DNA of 34,427 bases from Candidatus Bathyarchaeota archaeon (GCA_030017755.1 JASEJA010000006.1:1-34427); one strand, 5' to 3'; counted from the stretch's first letter, positions 1 to 9,643 are shown. Notes: generated by a model from the letters alone, not told the origin. Numbers and translations: made by a program.

Positions 1-227
1 AGCACGTAACTGGCGTTAAAAAGGTTCACGTTGTTATAGGCGGCTTCCACCTGGCTGGAAAGGAATATGAACCAAGAATAAGCCAAACAGTTGAGAATTT
101 GAAAAGTATAAAGCCATATTTGATAGCGCCATCCCACTGCACTGGTTGGAGAGGTATTCAAGCCATAGCCCAAGCCATGCCAAAAGCCTTCGTCTGGAAC
201 AGCGTTGGAAACCTCTACGAGTTCTAA
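1..227 (+). CDS. MBL-fold metallohydrolase, C-terminal part (5' truncated by window edge)
   Basis: Frame 3 reads HVTGVKKVHVVIGGFHLAGKEYEPRISQTVENLKSIKPYLIAPSHCTGWRGIQAIAQAMPKAFVWNSVGNLYEF*; the GGFHL and PSHCTG motifs are typical of this MBL subfamily. Confidence 0.75.
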   Translation, partial: HVTGVKKVHVVIGGFHLAGKEYEPRISQTVENLKSIKPYLIAPSHCTGWRGIQAIAQAMPKAFVWNSVGNLYEF

Positions 228-351
228 TAATGCCTCATAAGAAGAAGTCCTTGTTTTGAAGGTAAAGTTTTATAAGAGACAATGTCGTGAAACTAGTTCC
301 ATTGTGCAAACTTGTTTTTGCACATAAACCGTTAAGGAGATGAAATAGTTA

Positions 352-492
352 ATGTCGGGAAGAGAAATGCATAAGGCAGTTTGTGCTGATTGTGGAAAGG
401 AATGTGAAGTCCCCTTCAAACCTGACCCAAAGAGGCCAGTTTACTGCCGAGAATGCTGGTCAAAAAGAAGAAGTCAAAGAAGGAGATATTAG
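352..492 (+). CDS. Small zinc-ribbon protein (46 aa, two CxxC knuckles)
   Basis: ATG at 352; MSGREMHKAVCADCGKECEVPFKPDPKRPVYCRECWSKRRSQRRRY*. CxxC...PVYCxxCW matches small archaeal/bacterial zinc-binding proteins. Absent from the supplied ORF track because it is short. Confidence 0.75.
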   Translation: MSGREMHKAVCADCGKECEVPFKPDPKRPVYCRECWSKRRSQRRRY

Positions 493-632
493 TCTAAACT
501 AAAATGCCCTTCTTGTTAAACCATAATTTTCTAAATTTTAGTTTATAACATGCAAATTGCTGAGCAAATCCAGATTTCGGAGCACAAATTTTAAAAACGG
601 CTTATCAATTGTTAAGCCTTCGGTGTCCATAA

Positions 633-1364
633 TTGAGTTTTGCAGTTGAAGCAAAAGAAGTCGTTAAAGTTTTCGGCGCCATTCACGCATTAGACGGATT
701 AACATTCAACGTTAAACGAGGAGAAATTTTCGGGCTTATCGGTCCAAATGGGGCTGGAAAAACAACAGCCCTACGCATTGTATCCACCTTGCTTTTGCCC
801 ACATCAGGCACCGTGAAAGTTTTCAACTTGGACGTTGTCCACGATGCGGATGAAGTTCGCAAGATAATAACCTATCTTCCAGAAGAGGCTGGAGCCTACC
901 GCAATTTGTCAGGATGGGAATATTTGCAGTTTATGGCAAACTTTAACACCAAAAACAAGAGTGAAGTTCAAGAAATTGTTAGGGAAGCGGCTGAAATCAC
1001 TGGTTTAGGTGAAAGATTAAGGGATAAAACCAAAACCTACAGTAAAGGAATGAAACGCCGACTCTTAGTCGCAAGGGCACTAATGACAAAGCCTAAACTC
1101 ACAGCTTTAGACGAGCCAACAAGCGGATTAGACGTTTTACACGCCTATCACGTGAGGGAAATAATAAAGCGTTACGTAAAAGAACATAACGTAACAGTGC
1201 TCCTCTCAAGCCACAACATGCTCGAAGTGGAACACCTCTGCGACAGAGTAGCCCTACTAAATAAGGGCAAGATAGTTGCAGAAGGAAAACCCAAAGAACT
1301 GAAAGAAAAGTACGAAAGCGCAAACTTGGAAGAAGTTTTCGCGAAGGTTGTTGGACTTGCTTAA
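633..1364 (+). CDS. ABC transporter ATP-binding protein (NatA/ABC-2 exporter type)
   Basis: Walker A GPNGAGKTT, signature YSKGMKRR, Walker B LTALDEPTSGLD; TTG start. Confidence 0.93.
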   Translation: MSFAVEAKEVVKVFGAIHALDGLTFNVKRGEIFGLIGPNGAGKTTALRIVSTLLLPTSGTVKVFNLDVVHDADEVRKIITYLPEEAGAYRNLSGWEYLQFMANFNTKNKSEVQEIVREAAEITGLGERLRDKTKTYSKGMKRRLLVARALMTKPKLTALDEPTSGLDVLHAYHVREIIKRYVKEHNVTVLLSSHNMLEVEHLCDRVALLNKGKIVAEGKPKELKEKYESANLEEVFAKVVGLA

Positions 1365-2628
1365 AGGCTTTGGAAACTTTTTGTTAAAAGAGCTTAAGGA
1401 ACTAATCAGAGACCCAAAAATCCTCTTAGCCATGGTGATAGTTCCATTAATAATGTTTCCTATTTTAGGCGCCATCCTGAATTTCTCGATGCAAGCAGCA
1501 CAAGAAACAGCCACAAAAATTACAGTGCTTATAATCAACCGTGACGGTGGGGAAAACTCCACCCGATTTATGGAGTATCTTAAGGCTTCAATGAAAGTTT
1601 TCACGGTCAACGTCTCAAAAATAGAGGATGCAGTGCCCCTATTAACAGAATATAACGCCACAGAAATAATTGAAATCCCAGAAACCTTTAGCCAATGCCT
1701 TGCCGCAGAAGAAAACGTTACAATAAGAGTTTACAGTGTTTTTTCTGGTGCTGGACTGTTTGAAGGAGCTGGAAGTTCAATCCTTGATGGTTTAGTTGAA
1801 CAGTTTAATCGAGAATTGGCTCCAAATTTGGTTATTTCAGCAAAATCCGCTATTATTAAGGGGCAAATTGTTGAGAATGTGGATTCGCGCATGCTTGGCA
1901 GTTTAATGCTTTCGCAAGCCATAACCATGCCAATAACCATAATGATTCTGCTCAGCTATTCAATGCAAATAGCCGCCACATCCGTAGCCATGGAAAAAGA
2001 AGAGAAAACATTGGAAACACTGTTAACTCTGCCAATGGACCGTTTCGCAATTCTCATGGGAAAATTGTCTGGTTCAATAATTGTTGCAGCCATCGGCGCT
2101 GTGGCTTACATGGCTGGCTTCAACTATTACATGAGCTCGTTTATGTCAACAATTTCAATAGGTGCAAATGTTGATTTGGTCTCTTTGGGGCTTGCTCCTT
2201 CACTTTTTGGTTACCTGCTTTTGGGCTTGTCATTGTTTGTCACTTTACTTTCAGCCTTAGCATTAGCCGTTATAATTTCCGCTTTTGCAGAAGACGTGCG
2301 AGGCGCCCAAGCCATAGTTGGCAACATCTACCCCCTAATATTCATACCATCCCTACTTCTAATGTACTTAGATGTTAACGCTTTACCCATTGCACTAAGA
2401 ATCTTTATTTACGCAATACCCTTCAGCCATCCAATAATAGCCGCCAAAGCCGTCACCATGGGCGACAATTTAACCGCTGCATTAGGCGTTGTTTATGTGG
2501 CGGCATTCACCATTATTATCATGTATGTTGCATCACGTTTGTTTGCAACAGAGAAAATTCTAACTGCAAAGCTAAGGTTTAAAGGATTAAGAAGACGCAA
2601 AAGAGTAACCACTGAAGAGTTACAGTAA
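1348..2628 (+). CDS. ABC-2 type transporter permease (NatB-like)
   Basis: Overlaps the ATPase gene; N-terminal TM, large extracytoplasmic region, then 5-6 TM helices; EEKTLETLLTLPMDR motif typical of ABC-2 permeases. Confidence 0.88.
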   Translation: MLDLLKGFGNFLLKELKELIRDPKILLAMVIVPLIMFPILGAILNFSMQAAQETATKITVLIINRDGGENSTRFMEYLKASMKVFTVNVSKIEDAVPLLTEYNATEIIEIPETFSQCLAAEENVTIRVYSVFSGAGLFEGAGSSILDGLVEQFNRELAPNLVISAKSAIIKGQIVENVDSRMLGSLMLSQAITMPITIMILLSYSMQIAATSVAMEKEEKTLETLLTLPMDRFAILMGKLSGSIIVAAIGAVAYMAGFNYYMSSFMSTISIGANVDLVSLGLAPSLFGYLLLGLSLFVTLLSALALAVIISAFAEDVRGAQAIVGNIYPLIFIPSLLLMYLDVNALPIALRIFIYAIPFSHPIIAAKAVTMGDNLTAALGVVYVAAFTIIIMYVASRLFATEKILTAKLRFKGLRRRKRVTTEELQ

Positions 2629-2652
2629 AGCTTTTCCATTAAACCCTATAAC

Positions 2653-3777
2653 TTGCAGTTAGGTGTTTACCACATGGGCATCCAACAAATTGAAGTTTTC
2701 CCTGTAACCCTACGTTATAAGGAACCCTTTAGAATAGCCCCAGAAGCCCACACAGAAAGCCACAACGTAATCGTAAAAATAGTTACAGATTACGGCGTAA
2801 TAGGTTGGGGCGAATCTTCACCATCAGAAAGGGTAACTGGCGAAACCGCAGAAACCGTCATTAAGGCTATTGATAAAATTGCGCCGAAACTAATTGGAAT
2901 GTGCCCCCTAAGAATTGAGCAAACAGTTGAAATGATGGACTCAATCGTAAAGGATAATCCAGCTGCAAAAGCAGCCATAGACATAGCCTTACACGACATC
3001 TTAGGTAAAACCGTTAAGAAACCGCTCTTCATGGTTATGGGAGGCTACCGCACACAAGTCCAAACAGACATTACCTTGGGAATAAAATCTCCAAAAGAAA
3101 TGGCTAAAGACGCCGCAAACGCTGTTAAAAGAGGTTTTAAAGCTTTAAAAGTGAAAGTCGGCGTTAACCCAACAGAAGACATTGAAAGAATAAGGCTAAT
3201 CCGCGAGGCAGCTGGCGAAGAAGTTCAAATAAGAATTGATGCAAACCAGGGCTGGACGCCAAAACAAGCCATAACAGCCCTAAACAAAATGGAAAAATTT
3301 AACATCCAATTCGCTGAACAACCAGTCCCAGCAGAAAACATGAAAGGCTTAATAGAAGTCAAGAAAAATTCGCCAATACCACTAATGGCAGACGAAAGCA
3401 TCCACTCGCCACAAGATGCCATACGCCTAATAAAAGCTGAAGCCGTAGACCTAATAAACATTAAGCTAATGAAAAGCGGAGGAATACTAAAGGGGAGAAA
3501 AATCGCAGAAATCGCCGAAGCCGCCAATATACCATGCATGATAGGATGCATGGGAGAATCCGAAATAGGCATAGCCGCAGGAGCGCATTTAGCTGCTGCA
3601 GCCAAAAACATACAATACGCAGATTTAGACTCAGACCTTCTATTGAAGGATAAGCTTGTTAAAAAGGGTGGAACAAAAGTCGAAAATTCCATGCGCACAT
3701 TTCCAAAACAAAATGGATTAGGCATAAAAGAAGTGAACGAGAAACTGTTGGGAAAGCCGAAAAAGATTTACAAATAA
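2653..3777 (+). CDS. Enolase-superfamily enzyme, muconate lactonizing/dipeptide epimerase-like
   Basis: KVKVG, RIDANQGW, EQPVP, MADES and IKLMKSGG motifs of the MLE/dipeptide epimerase subgroup. The annotated start may be a few codons too early (MGIQQIEVFPV is an alternative). Confidence 0.88.
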   Translation: MQLGVYHMGIQQIEVFPVTLRYKEPFRIAPEAHTESHNVIVKIVTDYGVIGWGESSPSERVTGETAETVIKAIDKIAPKLIGMCPLRIEQTVEMMDSIVKDNPAAKAAIDIALHDILGKTVKKPLFMVMGGYRTQVQTDITLGIKSPKEMAKDAANAVKRGFKALKVKVGVNPTEDIERIRLIREAAGEEVQIRIDANQGWTPKQAITALNKMEKFNIQFAEQPVPAENMKGLIEVKKNSPIPLMADESIHSPQDAIRLIKAEAVDLINIKLMKSGGILKGRKIAEIAEAANIPCMIGCMGESEIGIAAGAHLAAAAKNIQYADLDSDLLLKDKLVKKGGTKVENSMRTFPKQNGLGIKEVNEKLLGKPKKIYK

Positions 3778-3811
3778 ACTAACGCTTACTAAAGGCAAGG
3801 AGCAAAAACCA

Positions 3812-4630
3812 TTGGTTTCTCTTAGAGCTTTAGCACCTTCATTAACACGTATCACTGTCGCTGCTGCTGTTGGAGCAGCATTGCATATAGGACAAGGCGA
3901 CCCAAACTTGATAGACGCCAAAGCCGTGGAATTTTTAAGAGCCGTACTAGCCCAAACCGATGTGGAAGGAGAAGTCATCTCCTGCGAAGGACCAAAAGAC
4001 AATGCCCCAGCCTTTATGAAAAGAGAAAAAGTTGGAACTGGAAAAGGTCCAAAAGTGGAGTTTGTCATAGACCCAGTTGATGGAAGCACAGCCGCATCAA
4101 AAGGCAGAAAAGACGCAATTTCCGCCCTAGCCTGCGCACCAGCTGGTTGTTTTCAAGTTCTCCCAGACGACGGATACTATTTCAAAGTGGCAACAGATTA
4201 CAACTCAATTGGCAAAATTTCCCTTGACATGCCCATAGAAGAAATAGTACGCACAGTTGCAAAAGAAAAAAGTTTACCACTCGAAAACTTCACCGTTATA
4301 ATATTAGAACGTAAAGTGCCTAGGTGGAACAATGCTCGTAAAAGTTTGGAAAGAAAAAAAGACGACCCAAAAAGACTGGAAAGACTAAAAAAGGAAGGAG
4401 TTAACACAGAAAAAGTTTACAACCAAGACGAGCTAGCAAAAGGCAACGAGCTAGTTTTTGCTGCATCTGGCGTTACAAAGGGTGAACTTCTAGACGGAGT
4501 CCGCTTCATCCCAAACGGAGCCATAATAAACTCAATCTGTATGAGACTACCAAGCGGAACATTGGAAAAATCAGAAACAACCCTAAGATTTAAAGCCCAT
4601 CCAATCTACAAGCACTTCATAATAAAATAA
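3812..4630 (+). CDS. GlpX-like (class II fructose-1,6-bisphosphatase family) protein, internally shortened
   Basis: GQGDPNLID, CEGPKDNAPAF, VIDPVDGSTAASKGRKDAISALA and LVFAASGVTKGELLDGVRF correspond to GlpX motifs, but the central GGAPEG-containing segment is missing. Confidence 0.75.
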   Translation: MVSLRALAPSLTRITVAAAVGAALHIGQGDPNLIDAKAVEFLRAVLAQTDVEGEVISCEGPKDNAPAFMKREKVGTGKGPKVEFVIDPVDGSTAASKGRKDAISALACAPAGCFQVLPDDGYYFKVATDYNSIGKISLDMPIEEIVRTVAKEKSLPLENFTVIILERKVPRWNNARKSLERKKDDPKRLERLKKEGVNTEKVYNQDELAKGNELVFAASGVTKGELLDGVRFIPNGAIINSICMRLPSGTLEKSETTLRFKAHPIYKHFIIK

Positions 4631-4696
4631 CCAAAAAGTACTGGGTCGACGAATGAAAACTGGCGTTTAAAATTTACAACGCAGCGAAAAACTTTT

Positions 4697-5176
4697 TCAT
4701 GGTTTTTGCGTCCATTTTTTGAAGCGTTTCAGCACCTCTTTTGGAATTGGGTTTATGTATTCAAGGTTTACGCGTTTGCAAAGTTTTTGAAAGTTTGTAT
4801 CTGTTGTTATGATAGCGGATGCATTTTCTTGTATTGCTGCTGCGAGGTAAACGCAATCATATATGTCGTGGTTCAACTTTTCAGCGAGCTCAAAGCTTCT
4901 GGTTAGAGTTTGCCTTTGAAGGCAGTAATAATGTGGGCGGTCATAATTTTCTACGAAGTATTTGACTGCTTTTGCGCTCTCCGCCTTGTCGCATCCCCAT
5001 TTTTCAGTCATTATCCAATAGGTTCTTATTGGGAGAATATTCATAATAAGCGGTGTATACACTCCGCTAAGTCCTTCCTCCATTATAGAAGACACGTGTT
5101 CATTTCCAGGGTGGTCACTGACTAAGTATATTGCCAATACATTAACATCTAGAATTCTCCTATCTTCAATCGCCAA
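4697..5176 (-). CDS. PIN-domain protein (VapC-type toxin candidate)
   Basis: LDVNVLAIYL near the N-terminus, DIYDCVYLAAA, IITTDTNFQKL; start overlaps the upstream AbrB-like gene. Confidence 0.85.
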   Translation of the reverse strand: MAIEDRRILDVNVLAIYLVSDHPGNEHVSSIMEEGLSGVYTPLIMNILPIRTYWIMTEKWGCDKAESAKAVKYFVENYDRPHYYCLQRQTLTRSFELAEKLNHDIYDCVYLAAAIQENASAIITTDTNFQKLCKRVNLEYINPIPKEVLKRFKKWTQKP

Positions 5177-5387
5177 ATGTAGCCTCTCCCGCGTTCAGAA
5201 ATGCTTCCTTATCCCAATCTTGCTTTTTAGATTGCACTCGGAGAGGTTTTGGTATTACAGGCTTCAAAACCAGCGTCCCCTTCTCTTCTATCAACTCAAA
5301 CTCCGTTCCTGGTTTAAGGCGAAGCTGCTCCCTCTTCTGCGAAGGAATCAAAACTCTACCACGTTCATCCATCTTAATTTTTCCCAC
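5166..5387 (-). CDS. AbrB/SpoVT-family antitoxin (VapB-like)
   Basis: MGKIKMDERGRVLIPSQKREQLRLKPGTEFELIEEKGTLVLKP, a SpoVT/AbrB swapped-hairpin signature, directly upstream of the PIN gene. Confidence 0.88.
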   Translation of the reverse strand: MGKIKMDERGRVLIPSQKREQLRLKPGTEFELIEEKGTLVLKPVIPKPLRVQSKKQDWDKEAFLNAGEATFGD

Positions 5388-5542
5388 AATTCTTCACCCA
5401 CAAAATTAATAACAATTTAACCCATATAAACGTTTAGAAATGCCCATTTATTCAACAGCTAACAGCCAACAACAAAAGACAGCATCTTTGCTCCATTTCA
5501 ACGAACCCTGCCTAAACTTTGCTTTAAAATTGCTTGAAAATA

Positions 5543-5712
5543 TGGGGCCGGTCGGATTTGAACCGACGACCTTTCCCCGGAAACAGCGCTTGACTGTTCC
5601 TACGGGTTTCTCTATGACCGCTCCAGAACTTCTTCATTCCGCGTCTTGCGGTCCGCAAACCCGTTTTGCTTATTCTGGAGCCCGTCGTCATACCTTCCTA
5701 GACTACGGCCCC
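5543..5712 (-). tRNA. tRNA-Trp(CCA), interrupted: anticodon-loop intron plus probable variable-loop insertion/intron
   Basis: Minus strand: acceptor GGGGCCG...CGGCCCC-A, T-arm GTCGG-TTCAAAT-CCGAC, anticodon stem ACGGG...CCCGT with loop CTCCAG and anticodon CCA. About 68 nt separates CTCCAG from ACCCGT, and 34 nt lies between CCCGT and the T-stem where about 5 is expected. Confidence 0.85.
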
Positions 5713-5872
5713 TTTTCCTAAGGCATTAGATTAACTGGGAAGGATAAAATATATGCGTTATTCCTTGCATGATGAGAAATAACGCTTATGTATTTAGCGT
5801 GCAATCTGTAATGTTGATAGCGAAACTATCTGTTAGGGGCTGTTTGAAACGGGAAAAGAATCTGCGGCTGAT

Positions 5873-6943
5873 TTGCCAAAGAAGTTTATTCTATACAAAG
5901 ATTTAGATGGAACCTCCTATGATGTTGAACTGCCTTTAACATCAAACGTAGACGCTGATGAACTTAGAGAAAGCCTTGGTTTACCATCTTACATCGACTT
6001 AAACTATTTTCCCATGAGAAGTGCCATGGTTACTCTTTGGGCATCTATAAACGCGCATAGACTTCATGAATTATATCCTCATGCATTTGAAAAGAGAGTT
6101 AGCAAAGAACCTATTCCAGCTCTGCTGTTCGGTGGAGCCGCCGTCAAAATTCTCTGTAAAAGTGCAAATTCGGGAGGGACGCTGGCTCGAGCCATAAAAG
6201 ATACTGATTTTATAGTTCCTAAAAAACAGGGAATGGAATTTTTTAAGCTTCTTTTAAACATGGATAAAGCATTTGGAACGCAGTACAAGTCTTTTGCGAC
6301 GGCTAATGATCGACGCTTTAATATGTGGCGGCATGGCGAAAGGTATAGGCTTACTACGATTAATGGCGTAACAGAGGATGGATTGCCCACGATAACTGTT
6401 TTGGACCTTTTCTGCGATTATATAGATTTAAGGCATAAAGTGGAGGTCAAGGACGAGTTCGAAAGGCATAAAGAAAACCTCTTCACTATTGGCTTAGAGT
6501 GTCTGTTGCTTTCTAAGGCTCAGTTCATTTTTGACATGCCAAAAGATTGTATTGATGACTTGGAACGTTACAAACAGGAGTATAGAATTATCTCTTACCC
6601 ACATTATGCAAAGGACAGAATCATAATCGGAATGGAAGAGAAAGATGTTAAAGACGTTTGCGCAGTCTTCTTAGACCACGAAATTGGAGAAGGAGCCGAA
6701 AAGGTAAATTCTCACAAAATGCGGAAGATTTTGGAGAAGGATAAAAAGCTTGCCTTAACTGTTACGCTTAACCTTAAAAACATTATTGAAAAGCCAGATG
6801 AACTCAAAAAATGGATGTCGAAAAGCGAAGTTTCAACTGTTGTCGATAGAGTGGAAAGCCTCTTGAAACAGTTGCCAGTTGTCAACAAGAAATGGGATAA
6901 ACCATGGTGGAACACAGCCGTCGAAACACCTGTTATTGAGTAG
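5873..6943 (+). CDS. Predicted nucleotidyltransferase-fold protein, uncharacterised (paralog of 10741-11685)
   Basis: LLFGGAAVKIL, KDTDFIV and TVLDLFCDYID resemble the GG...DxD...D arrangement; parallel motif order to the protein at 10741-11685. Confidence 0.6.
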   Translation: MPKKFILYKDLDGTSYDVELPLTSNVDADELRESLGLPSYIDLNYFPMRSAMVTLWASINAHRLHELYPHAFEKRVSKEPIPALLFGGAAVKILCKSANSGGTLARAIKDTDFIVPKKQGMEFFKLLLNMDKAFGTQYKSFATANDRRFNMWRHGERYRLTTINGVTEDGLPTITVLDLFCDYIDLRHKVEVKDEFERHKENLFTIGLECLLLSKAQFIFDMPKDCIDDLERYKQEYRIISYPHYAKDRIIIGMEEKDVKDVCAVFLDHEIGEGAEKVNSHKMRKILEKDKKLALTVTLNLKNIIEKPDELKKWMSKSEVSTVVDRVESLLKQLPVVNKKWDKPWWNTAVETPVIE

Positions 6944-7838
6944 CTTTTTTCCATTTTATTAGTTGTTTAATCATGTTATAGGCTTCTTTTCTTGAAATAC
7001 CTATTTTGGATAGAGAAAGGTCTAAAGTTTCTTGTTTTGAATAAAGTCTTAGACATATTTCATGTTTAGGAGTAATGAATATTGTTACGTCGTCGAATTT
7101 GGACCACGCGGCTTTTGTCACCTTTTTTCCTTCTTGCAGTTCGAACCCATTTTTGTCAAATGTTAAAGTTGTGTGATAACGAGTTCTATAGAGTCGATGC
7201 CCAACCACCAAGGAGATTATTGCCACCATAAGAATAATTTCAAGACGAAGTATTTGCAATAACCTTCCAAAAAAGGCTAGGGTAATCAGCGCTAATATGC
7301 CTAAAAAAAATGTAAAGGTAAAGCTTTTAAGGTAGTTTGGCAAGTCGAATGCTTCAAATTTTGCTTCAGTTAATTTAAGCTGTTTCATAAGAGCTTTTCC
7401 AAGGACGTTTTTTGAGGCAACAACAGTTTTTGAAGCAAGACTCTGCAGCGTTACGCCAACTCTTGGGTCAGCAATGTTTTCCACAGCTTCTCTAACATCT
7501 TTTTTTATGGGTTCTGTCTGGATCAGCCCTAGAAAAATCCAGTCTTCGCCAGAAAACTTGTTTTTAGATTGTATTATTAAGTTTCTTAGAGATTTTAAGT
7601 CTATTTCTGGAGAGGTGTATAGGAGAAGGTGAATCTTGTATTTCGGAGTTACAAAGGCTGAGAAAATCTTTGACAGAAAAAAGCCTTTTTCTTCTAACCC
7701 GCCTATTGCGTAAATTGGGAACGTAAACTCTCCTATTTTGAAGTTTCTACGAATTTCCTTAAAGTTTGCTATCCAACGGAATTTTCCTTTTACCAGTTGT
7801 TCTTCGGCTAAGTCTATGATTAAATTTAGTTCATACAT
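6933..7838 (-). CDS. Hypothetical membrane protein (two central TM segments)
   Basis: The track ORF runs to 8051, but its first ~70 codons are antisense to the APC permease and low complexity; the likely start is the Met of MYELNLIIDLAEEQLVKG. Hydrophobic hairpin FTFTFFLGILALITLAFFGRLLQILRLEIILMVAIISLVVG. Confidence 0.65.
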   Translation of the reverse strand: MYELNLIIDLAEEQLVKGKFRWIANFKEIRRNFKIGEFTFPIYAIGGLEEKGFFLSKIFSAFVTPKYKIHLLLYTSPEIDLKSLRNLIIQSKNKFSGEDWIFLGLIQTEPIKKDVREAVENIADPRVGVTLQSLASKTVVASKNVLGKALMKQLKLTEAKFEAFDLPNYLKSFTFTFFLGILALITLAFFGRLLQILRLEIILMVAIISLVVGHRLYRTRYHTTLTFDKNGFELQEGKKVTKAAWSKFDDVTIFITPKHEICLRLYSKQETLDLSLSKIGISRKEAYNMIKQLIKWKKATQ

Positions 7839-7891
7839 GTAAAACACCATTAACATTAAACGAAAAATAAAAAGAAGAAGGGTATTTAAGG

Positions 7892-9643
7892 CTATTCTGG
7901 TGGGATGCTCATGTACAGTGTTCTCACGTCTATTCCACGTGTGGTGTTTCTGTAGTGGTAGTAGATGTACAGCAGTAATCCTATTATGATGCATAGGAAG
8001 AAGCCGATGGCGCTGTAAAGATCGCCCATGCTTCTTTGAGTGAAAATCCAAGGTGATTCTTTTACGAAAGTGTACAAGCAGTAGCCGGCTCCTAAGGTTG
8101 CTAGTAATCCTAATATTACTACTGTTCCTACCGAATGTTTAACTGCTGCTCTGTCGTGAATTTCTTTTCTTTCGAGTGGAAGCAACATGCATGACATGCA
8201 GAAGAGTGTAAGAAAGAAGGCATCAAATATGTCGGTTCCGACAACGCCTGCAAACGCGAAGTAGGTTCCTAGTTCAGCAACGTTTGACTCCGCTATACAT
8301 CCGAATACTCCAGCAACCGCTGTGATGATAATTGACCATACTGGTGCGTGCCATCTTTCGCTGACGTAGGCGAAGCTTTCGGGCAACATTCTGTCAAATG
8401 ACATGGCGAAGAAAGTTCTAGACGCAACCAACAAGAAAGGCGGAATGTCGTTTGCAAGCCAGAGCACACCAGCCACCGCTATTGCCAAGCAGAGCCATTC
8501 CCAACCCATACCTTTAGCGATGAAAGATGCGATTCCAGTGCTCCACGCAGGCTGGAAATTGATGCCCATATGCGTCCAATTGCCGCTACCGTATAGTGTA
8601 ACGTTGGAATCCACGCCTACGAATTCGTATGCTGCTGTCCAATTAACATCACCATAGCTCAGCCAAGAGTACGCTTGAAAGAAGTCCCATGTATGTACAT
8701 CTGCATCAACATATTGAGCGCTAGGAATGTTCATGGTTGAAAACGCTGAAGCAGAAGACGCCGCGAGGTAAACTAGCATTATTACTAATCCAGATATCAA
8801 AAGCACTGTCGGAAGCTTTTTGTTTGCCTCTTTGACTTCCCCAGCTACGAATGTAGTTGAATACCATCCCATATAAGCCCAGAATGCACCTCCCAGCGCC
8901 AATGAAAACGCATCATAGAAAGACGCTATGTTTTTTGGCATTCCACTCACTACAGCAAGGTTCACTAAGTACGCTGGTGTAACTGTAGGTCCAGTCGTCG
9001 TAGTCATAACGTTTTGTATGCCTGTTGCAAGAGGAGTTGGGTCCATTATGCCCGCGATCCACATGGCAAAGAATGAGATTGTAATTATAGTTGGAATCCA
9101 GAACATAGCCTCTAAAAGTCTGCCATAGAGCTTCGTCCCTAATAGAGCAAGTATTGCGAACACCCAGACAACAACTAGACCGCCTAAGAACAGCATAGTT
9201 ACATCAAAAGATATTACGTATCCTGCAATGTTAAAGAATATCATTATTGCTTCGAAACACGCGACTCCGATAAGTCCATATGAAAAGGCTTCCGCCAAGA
9301 ACATTAGCCATCCTGCCATGTATCCCAGTATCGGATGTGTTACCCTTGAGATTGTGACGTACCCGCCACCGGATCTTGGCATAGCAGCTGTCACGTAGCC
9401 GCTTGCATATCCCGTGATGAGTACAATTAAGCCGCAGACTAAGAAAGCCCAGAATATTGCTGGAAGATTTAAAGGAAGCATGTCTGTTGGAACTGGTCTC
9501 GGACCAGTGAATTGGAAGGCTCTTTTTTGCCAGCCTAAGCCGATGACGTGACTGAGGATTATGATGACGCCTAATGTGAAGCCTATCTCCCTCACAAGTC
9601 CAGTTGCTTCTCTTGCGAATATTCCTGGTTTACTTGACGGCAT
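7892..9643 (-). CDS. APC-superfamily amino acid permease
   Basis: 583 aa, about 12 hydrophobic segments; GYASGYVTAAMPRSGGGYVTISRVTHPILGYMAGW is typical of APC transporters. Confidence 0.85.
   Translation of the reverse strand: MPSSKPGIFAREATGLVREIGFTLGVIIILSHVIGLGWQKRAFQFTGPRPVPTDMLPLNLPAIFWAFLVCGLIVLITGYASGYVTAAMPRSGGGYVTISRVTHPILGYMAGWLMFLAEAFSYGLIGVACFEAIMIFFNIAGYVISFDVTMLFLGGLVVVWVFAILALLGTKLYGRLLEAMFWIPTIITISFFAMWIAGIMDPTPLATGIQNVMTTTTGPTVTPAYLVNLAVVSGMPKNIASFYDAFSLALGGAFWAYMGWYSTTFVAGEVKEANKKLPTVLLISGLVIMLVYLAASSASAFSTMNIPSAQYVDADVHTWDFFQAYSWLSYGDVNWTAAYEFVGVDSNVTLYGSGNWTHMGINFQPAWSTGIASFIAKGMGWEWLCLAIAVAGVLWLANDIPPFLLVASRTFFAMSFDRMLPESFAYVSERWHAPVWSIIITAVAGVFGCIAESNVAELGTYFAFAGVVGTDIFDAFFLTLFCMSCMLLPLERKEIHDRAAVKHSVGTVVILGLLATLGAGYCLYTFVKESPWIFTQRSMGDLYSAIGFFLCIIIGLLLYIYYHYRNTTRGIDVRTLYMSIPPE

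Noticed and set aside
5440-5721. 93-aa plus-strand ORF
   Set aside because: It is antisense to and fully overlaps the intron-containing tRNA-Trp gene; its 'MGPVGFEPTTFPRKQ' peptide is the classic spurious translation of a tRNA T-arm region.
7839-8051. N-terminal extension of the 6933-8051 ORF
   Set aside because: These ~70 codons are antisense to the APC permease 3' end and have a His/Arg/Leu-rich spurious composition; the internal start is more plausible.
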